In this document: positions 38,801 through 43,211 of the stretch, piece after piece
Position numbering within the stretch: the stretch's first letter is position 1
Layout: every line of letters begins with the position of its first letter
Origin: Thermomonas sp.
GTDB lineage: Bacteria > Pseudomonadota > Gammaproteobacteria > Xanthomonadales > Xanthomonadaceae
NCBI GenBank assembly: GCA_020692565.1
Contig: JAIMKJ010000031.1
Location: 1-43,211, forward strand
Direction: 5' to 3'
DNA length: 43,211 nt
Position numbers and translations under genes: made by a program
The notes under the pieces: model-generated
What the model was told of the DNA's origin: nothing
Databases searched by the model: none
What the model saw: the letters and a program-made list of their open reading frames with translations, nothing else

Positions 38801-41800
38801 TCGAACACGTGCTGGTCGCGCATTGGCAAGCGTTGCTGGGCGTGCCGCGCGTGGGTCGAAACGACAATTTCTTCGAACTCGGCGGCAATTCGCTGATCGC
38901 GCTGCAGTTGGTCTCGCGCTTGCGTTCGACGCTCGGTGTCGAAGTCGCGTTGCGCGAACTGTTCTCCCGCCCCACGGTGGTGGCGCTGGCCGATGGGCTG
39001 GCGCGCATGGGGGCGCATGCGGACGCAGCGCGCGTCGACGATGCGGCGGTCGACACCGTCGTGCAGGCGCCACGGATCCCGCTGGTCGGCCGCGACCGTC
39101 CGTTGCCGCTGTCCTGGGCACAGCAGCGCCTGTGGTTCCTCGACCAGCTGGACCAGGCTGCCGGCGCCGCCTACCACATGCCCGCCGCGCTGCACTTGAG
39201 CGGCGATCTCGACCACGCCGCGCTGCGTGCGACGCTCGATGGCATCGTGGCCCGCCACGAGAGCCTGCGCACCCGCATCCTCGATGTTCGCGGGGAGCCC
39301 GCCCAGACCTTCGCGCCTGCCGACGCCGGCTTTGCGCTGGTCGAACATGACCTGTCCGCCCTTGATCCAGCCGCGCGCGCGCTCGCGGTCGCACGCATCG
39401 GCGCCGAGGAAGCAGCCGCACGGTTCGATCTGTCCACGGGGCCGCTGATCCGCGGTCGCCTGTTGCGTCTGGCCGGCGACGAGCACGTGCTGCTGGTCAC
39501 TCAGCACCACATCGTTTCCGATGGCTGGTCGGTGGGCGTGCTGGTCCGCGAAATGACATCGCTGTACGACGCGTTCGCAACCGGTCGGCCGGATCCGCTG
39601 CCGCCGCTGTCCGCGCAGTACGCCGACTATGCGGTGTGGCAGCGCGACTGGCTGCGCGGTGATGCACTGGCGCGTCAGTTGGCATTCTGGCGCGAGCACC
39701 TCATGGATGCGCCCGCATTGCTCGAACTGCCGGCCGACCGCCCGCGTCCTGCGCTGCAGAGCTATGCCGGTGCCTGTCACGCGGTCGCGATTCCGCCGAG
39801 TCTGTCGCGCGCGCTCGACGCATTGGCCCAGCGCCACGGCGCGACCTTGTTCATGGTCCTGCTCGCCGGCTGGTCGACGCTGTTGTCGAAACTCGGCGGT
39901 CAGGACGACATCGTGGTCGGCACGCCGGTCGCCAACCGCCTGCATCACGAAGTCGAGCCGATGATCGGCCTGTTCGTGAATACGCTGGCGATCCGCATGC
40001 GGATCGTGTCGGCGGACACGGTCTCCGCGCTGCTGGGTGCGGTGCGCGACACGGTACTGGACGCGTTCGAGCACCAGGCATTGCCGTTCGAGCAGGTGGT
40101 CGACGCGGTGCAGCCGGTACGCAGTCTGGGCCACAGCCCCTTGTGCCAGACCTTGCTGACCCTCGACAACACGCCGCGCGGCGACGTGCTGCGCCTGCAC
40201 GGCCTGGCGGTCGAGCGCATGCCTTCCGCGCAGGACAGCACCCGCTACGACCTGTCGCTGTCGCTCCGTCGCGAACAGGATGGACTCGTCGGCGAGATCG
40301 AGTACGCCACCGACCTGTTCGATCCGGGAACCATCGCGCGCTGGTTCGGCCACTTCCTTGTGCTGCTGGAGGCGATGACCGCCGACGACACGGCGCGCAT
40401 CGGCGCGTTGCCGCTGATGTCGCCGCATGAGCGCGCACGCGTGGTCGAGGGCTTCAATGCCCTGGTCGGGCCGCTGCCTGCCGAGCGACGCATCCATCGC
40501 CTGTTCGAGGACGCGGTCGCGCGCGATCCGCAGGCGCTTGCGCTGCTCGATGGCGAGTGCGCGCTCAGCTATGGCGCACTCAACGCGCGCGCCAACCGCG
40601 TCGCTCATCGCCTGCTGGCGATGGGCGTGTCGCCGGATGATCGCGTGGCGCTGTGCGTCGAGCGCGGCGCGTCGATGGTCGTGGGCATGCTGGGCATCCT
40701 CAAGGCCGGTGGCGCCTACGTGCCGCTGGATCCCGCCTATCCCGCCGAACGCCTGACCTACATGCTGCGCGACAGCCGCCCGAAGGCGCTGGTCACGATG
40801 TTCGGTACCGACGCCACCGCCAGCGTGCGCGCCGCCGCGCAGGCGCAGGCGATGCCGGTGGTTGCGCTCGATGGCGACAACGTTGCGGACGCCGCCGCAG
40901 AGATCGAGATGAACCCCGACGCCGACGGCATGGGACTCGGTGCGCATCACCTGGCGCAATTGATCTACACCTCGGGTTCCACCGGCCAGCCCAAGGGCGT
41001 GATGGTCGAGCACGACAACGTCGCCCATCTGATCGCAAACCACATCGCGAACTGCGGGCTCGCACCCGGGCAGCGCATGCTGCAGTTCGCGTCGTATTCG
41101 TTCGACAGTTCGGTGGTCGAAATCTTCCCGACGCTGGCGGCTGGCGCCACGCTGGTGCTGCGTCCGACGCATCTGGTCGCTCCGGACCAGGCCTTCGCCG
41201 ACATGCTCGATCGCCACGGCGTCACCATCGTCGACTTGCCCACCGCGTTCTTCCACGTGTGGGCGCAGGAAGTGGCCGCCGGCCGCGCGCCGCCACCGCC
41301 GGCTGCGCTGCGCATGGTGGTGGTCGGCGGCGAGGCGCTGGAATCGCGCCATCTGGCTGCCTGGCTGTCGGCCGAGGGCGCGCGCGACCTGGCTGTGCTC
41401 AACACCTATGGTCCGACCGAGGCCGCGGTATACGCCACCGCCGTCCGCTTCGACGCCGCAAATCTGCCCGATGGCGGCACGCCGTCGATCGGCGCGCCCG
41501 TACCCAACGCGCGCGTGTACCTGCTCGACGCCGACGGCGCGCCGGTGCCCCCGGGCGTGGCCGGCGAGCTGTGCATCGCCGGACCGCAGGTCGCGCGCGG
41601 CTATTTCGACCGCCCCGAACTCAGCGCCGAGCGTTTCTGCCGCGATCCATTCTGGCCGGACGATGCGCGGATGTACCGCACCGGCGATCTCGGCCGTTGG
41701 CGTACCGATGGACAGATCGAATTCCTCGGCCGCAACGACTTCCAGGTCAAGATCCGCGGTTTCCGCATCGAGCTGGGCGAGATCGAAGCCGCGCTCGCAC

Positions 41801-42342
41801 GGTGCGCGGGCGTTCGCGACGCGGTCGTACTCGCGCTCGAGCACGCGCCCGGCGATCGGCGTCTCGTCGCCTACGTGGTGATGGTGCCGGGTATCGCGCC
41901 GTCGCCGGCGACGCTGCGCGACGCGCTGGCGGGTGAGCTCGCAGAGTTCATGCTGCCTTCGGCGTTCGTCATGCTCGATGCGCTGCCGCTGACGCCCAAC
42001 GGCAAGATCGATCGCCGCGCGCTGCCCGCGCCCGCCGCCAGCGCCGACCCGCTGCGCGCGCACGCACCGCCCGAGGGCGAGTACGAGACCCGCCTCGCCG
42101 CAATCTGGGGCGAACTTCTGGGCCTCGAACGCGTCGGCCGCGACGACCGTTTCTTCGAGATCGGCGGCAACTCGCTGGTCATCACCCGACTGGGCTTCGC
42201 GGTCAAGGAAGCCTTCGGCGTGACCGCAAACGTCGGCGACCTGTACGGCTTGCATTCATTGCGCGATATGGCGGCCTTCGTGCAGACGCAGTGCGAGCGC
42301 CGTGCCGCCAGCGTCCAAACCATTGTCGAGTTCGACCTCTGA
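35836..42342 (+). CDS. Two-module nonribosomal peptide synthetase (C-A-T-C-A-T)
   Basis: 2168 aa from the ATG at 35836 (an ATG at 35806 would add 10 residues). The order is as follows. C1 is at about residues 10-440, with active motif DHLVCDG (141-147, first His replaced by Asp). A1 is at about 465-975, with YTSGSTGQPKG at 635-645 and core FDLAVYEMF. T1 has its phosphopantetheine Ser1019 in GGNSL. C2 is at about 1085-1510, with a normal HHIVSDG at 1224-1230. A2 is at about 1530-2045, with YTSGSTGQPKG from 1711 and FDSSVVEIF. T2 has Ser2113. There is no E, TE or Cy domain. Specificity residues read by eye are D-L-Y-N-N-A-L-T-Y for A1 (like Ala codes) and D-S-V-D-V-G-T-V-Y for A2 (unassigned). 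Starting with C suggests N-acylation. The short tail VQTIVEFDL may dock to a further synthetase. Confidence 0.95.
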   Translation: MSFPLQKTTWFPLSAAQHARWFLYRYAPESRGLHNNVFSVGLRGPVEPARIAAALQRLACRHPMLRARFRTSADGVPEQCILDAIEVPLSVVDADGLADPQLQSRARADALSTFDSESEPMFRAFIYLRAPDHAVFLMVFDHLVCDGWSYWVMMEELSALLTGGEADLQDGQGDTPQYRDYVEWQREWMQGPRAQKQFAYWEAVLGRETGRLALPVDHPRPQVPSGRQHAHAVELPRALVEGVQRLAQAHAATAYSILLVAYQILLHRFCGQHDIVIGSPMPARGDARWRRIVGDFVNMVALRADFSADPSVADALCMARNAGMRALRNQDYPFSALVEKLLPGHLDSEHPFFQTVFVFQNARSAGELRGLWSQSSADVPVARWGSLTLSRFEVPQNVAADRIGLTMQAIERDDGIRCDLQYDPDLFEAATIARMAEGFLALLAGMIVDPHCPVSRLPLMDAQSRRQVVDGFNQTRMAYARDALLHHAFEAQAMRCPDAIAARDLGNSITYRALNRRANRIAQRLIALGVHPDDRVAISATRGIAMLAGILGVLKAGGAYVPLDPKYPPDRLAYMIADSAPKALLTEATLPVLAEATTLPTLLLDAAAFLEPAPGDDANPGPPRLRARHLAYVIYTSGSTGQPKGVAIEHRNAVNFIAWALASFDARELADVQFGTSINFDLAVYEMFAALSSGGCLTIVQDVLSTDPSSDITLINTVPSGIQALVAADGVPRGVRTINLAGEPLKRVLADRIFAATGIESLANLYGPTETTTYSTWVRMSREDGFVSHIGRPIANTRIYILDRHGEPVPVGVVGELFIGGDGVARGYLDRPALTAERFLRDPFAGDPDGRMYRTGDLGRWLHDGNIEYLGRNDFQVKIRGFRIELGEIEARLAACDGVGEAVVLARETMEGDKRLVAYLVPMPGACLVIAELRDALASTLADYMIPAAFVLLDALPLTPNGKLDRKALPEPGADAVIARDYAPPANALEHVLVAHWQALLGVPRVGRNDNFFELGGNSLIALQLVSRLRSTLGVEVALRELFSRPTVVALADGLARMGAHADAARVDDAAVDTVVQAPRIPLVGRDRPLPLSWAQQRLWFLDQLDQAAGAAYHMPAALHLSGDLDHAALRATLDGIVARHESLRTRILDVRGEPAQTFAPADAGFALVEHDLSALDPAARALAVARIGAEEAAARFDLSTGPLIRGRLLRLAGDEHVLLVTQHHIVSDGWSVGVLVREMTSLYDAFATGRPDPLPPLSAQYADYAVWQRDWLRGDALARQLAFWREHLMDAPALLELPADRPRPALQSYAGACHAVAIPPSLSRALDALAQRHGATLFMVLLAGWSTLLSKLGGQDDIVVGTPVANRLHHEVEPMIGLFVNTLAIRMRIVSADTVSALLGAVRDTVLDAFEHQALPFEQVVDAVQPVRSLGHSPLCQTLLTLDNTPRGDVLRLHGLAVERMPSAQDSTRYDLSLSLRREQDGLVGEIEYATDLFDPGTIARWFGHFLVLLEAMTADDTARIGALPLMSPHERARVVEGFNALVGPLPAERRIHRLFEDAVARDPQALALLDGECALSYGALNARANRVAHRLLAMGVSPDDRVALCVERGASMVVGMLGILKAGGAYVPLDPAYPAERLTYMLRDSRPKALVTMFGTDATASVRAAAQAQAMPVVALDGDNVADAAAEIEMNPDADGMGLGAHHLAQLIYTSGSTGQPKGVMVEHDNVAHLIANHIANCGLAPGQRMLQFASYSFDSSVVEIFPTLAAGATLVLRPTHLVAPDQAFADMLDRHGVTIVDLPTAFFHVWAQEVAAGRAPPPPAALRMVVVGGEALESRHLAAWLSAEGARDLAVLNTYGPTEAAVYATAVRFDAANLPDGGTPSIGAPVPNARVYLLDADGAPVPPGVAGELCIAGPQVARGYFDRPELSAERFCRDPFWPDDARMYRTGDLGRWRTDGQIEFLGRNDFQVKIRGFRIELGEIEAALARCAGVRDAVVLALEHAPGDRRLVAYVVMVPGIAPSPATLRDALAGELAEFMLPSAFVMLDALPLTPNGKIDRRALPAPAASADPLRAHAPPEGEYETRLAAIWGELLGLERVGRDDRFFEIGGNSLVITRLGFAVKEAFGVTANVGDLYGLHSLRDMAAFVQTQCERRAASVQTIVEFDL

Positions 42343-42391
42343 AGGTCGGATTCCCCCCGCATCCCGAACCGATACCCATCATCCAACCCCC

Positions 42392-43211
42392 ATGGCGCAG
42401 AATCTCTATTATCTGAAGGAAAACATCTACTTCGAACCGCTCATTCTGCGCTGGTACGCATGGCCGTACCTGCTGCCGCCGATGAGCGCGGCGATGAACC
42501 TTACCGGTCGCAGTCTGCGTCTGATGAAGTCGTTCGTCGCCAATTCGCAGTTGCATCTGGCGGCGAGCCAGAACCCCGAGCTGACCGGCGGCGACTTCGT
42601 GAACTGCCGCGAGGACCAGGTGGACGCGGTGCGCGCGCTGATCGACGAATTGCAGGCCGGGCACAAGGACTACATGGATCTGCGCAAGGCCATCGTGCAG
42701 CTCAACGAGATGCTGGAAAAATGCAAGGGCATGTCGATGGAAGCGCTGTACGCGTCAGTGCCCGATCCGCTGCGCGGCCTGGTCGAACTGGTGTACGACA
42801 TGAATCACAGTGCCTCGTATCGCGTGATCGAAGGCCTGATCTACGACAGTCCCCTGTACAAGCCGAACGTGCAGAGCGTGTCGCTCGGTCTGCTTGGCGA
42901 CAAGGTCAAGGAACGTCCGTTCGTGCTCAGTTCGCCGCGCCTGCCGGACGAAAACCATCTGCAGTTCCGCGTGCCCTTCGCCGATCCGATGCTCGACCGC
43001 CTGTTCGCGGCGCGCACGACCCCGGTCACGCGCGATGAGATCGACGCCATGTTCGCTGGCGTCGATCGCGAAGGCGGGCTGGGGGTCGACGAGCTGTTCA
43101 CCACCGAGGCGCCATCGATCACGCGCCAGCCGCTGTCCAGCGGCCTGCGTGTGAGCTACCTCGGGCATGCAGGCCTGATGCTGGAAACGGCGCAGACCAC
43201 CATTCTGGTCG
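42392..43211 (+). CDS. CmlA-like di-iron beta-hydroxylase, 5' part
   Basis: The frame is open from the ATG at 42392 to the window end (273 residues seen). Residues 1-240 contain ENIYFEPLILRWYAWPYLLPP, NLTGRSLRLMKSFVAN, NPELTGGDFVN and a long helical region. These resemble the N-terminal domain of CmlA, the chloramphenicol-pathway enzyme that beta-hydroxylates an aminoacyl group on an NRPS carrier. From about residue 252, RVSYLGHAGLMLETAQTTILV begins a metallo-beta-lactamase fold; its metal motif HxHxDH would lie beyond the window. It follows the NRPS by 49 nt. The likely role is hydroxylation of a residue loaded on T1 or T2. An ordinary MBL hydrolase is the alternative. Identification is from remembered motifs. 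Confidence 0.75.
   Translation, partial: MAQNLYYLKENIYFEPLILRWYAWPYLLPPMSAAMNLTGRSLRLMKSFVANSQLHLAASQNPELTGGDFVNCREDQVDAVRALIDELQAGHKDYMDLRKAIVQLNEMLEKCKGMSMEALYASVPDPLRGLVELVYDMNHSASYRVIEGLIYDSPLYKPNVQSVSLGLLGDKVKERPFVLSSPRLPDENHLQFRVPFADPMLDRLFAARTTPVTRDEIDAMFAGVDREGGLGVDELFTTEAPSITRQPLSSGLRVSYLGHAGLMLETAQTTILV

Noticed and set aside
35998..42255. A 2085-codon open frame on the minus strand across the NRPS gene
   Set aside because: It is a shadow of the G/C-rich codon bias of the plus-strand NRPS. The product is low-complexity Arg/His/Gln-rich and has no domains.

Overview
The window is high-GC DNA with strong G/C third-position bias. Gene content and order point to a gammaproteobacterium of the Xanthomonadaceae/Lysobacteraceae (Lysobacter, Luteimonas or Xanthomonas type). 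The reasons are an E2 / MscS / lipoyl-E3 pyruvate dehydrogenase block, an atp operon followed by glmU and glmS, and many short palindromic intergenic repeats of the TGTAGGAGGGGCTTCAGCCCC kind. This placement is inferred from style and gene order, not from a database search.

Region by region. (1) 1-3973: the 3' part of aceF (E2), an MscS-type channel gene and lpd (E3 with its own lipoyl domain). (2) 4083-5562: a minus-strand outer-membrane beta-barrel gene and a small DUF2061-type membrane protein gene, with terminators. (3) 5690-13797: a complete ATP synthase operon, atpI-B-E-F-H-A-G-D-C, with a promoter in front and a clear terminator behind. Palindromic repeats lie in three or four of its spacers, and a small lipoprotein gene sits between atpG and atpD. 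(4) 13956-16369: a GtrA-like protein and a large multi-spanning glycosyltransferase-like protein on the minus strand. (5) 16465-17850: glmU. (6) 17954-25954, minus strand: a complete regulated export system made of an HlyD/MacA adaptor, a translationally coupled 95-aa protein of unknown function, an ABC ATPase and two FtsX/MacB-like permeases. A sigma-54 response regulator and an NtrY-like histidine kinase follow. A near-perfect sigma-54 promoter precedes the adaptor gene, which ties the regulator to its likely target. (7) 26139-27983: glmS. (8) 28226-43211: a nonribosomal peptide cluster whose left edge carries a decayed IS630-like transposase scrap.

The peptide cluster is the most interesting part. 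Divergent from an AT-rich 867-nt control region are two units. Leftward are a penicillin-acylase-family Ntn hydrolase and a PvdE/SyrD-type cyclic-peptide exporter, overlapping by ATGA. Rightward are a MetX-family acyltransferase, a homoserine dehydrogenase, a two-module NRPS (C-A-T-C-A-T) that begins with a condensation domain and has no thioesterase, and the start of a protein resembling CmlA-type di-iron beta-hydroxylases. Together they suggest an N-acylated peptide that is assembled, hydroxylated on its carrier, exported and then deacylated in the periplasm. The amino-acid supply genes are built into the same transcript. The cluster runs off the right end of the window, so further modules are likely beyond it.
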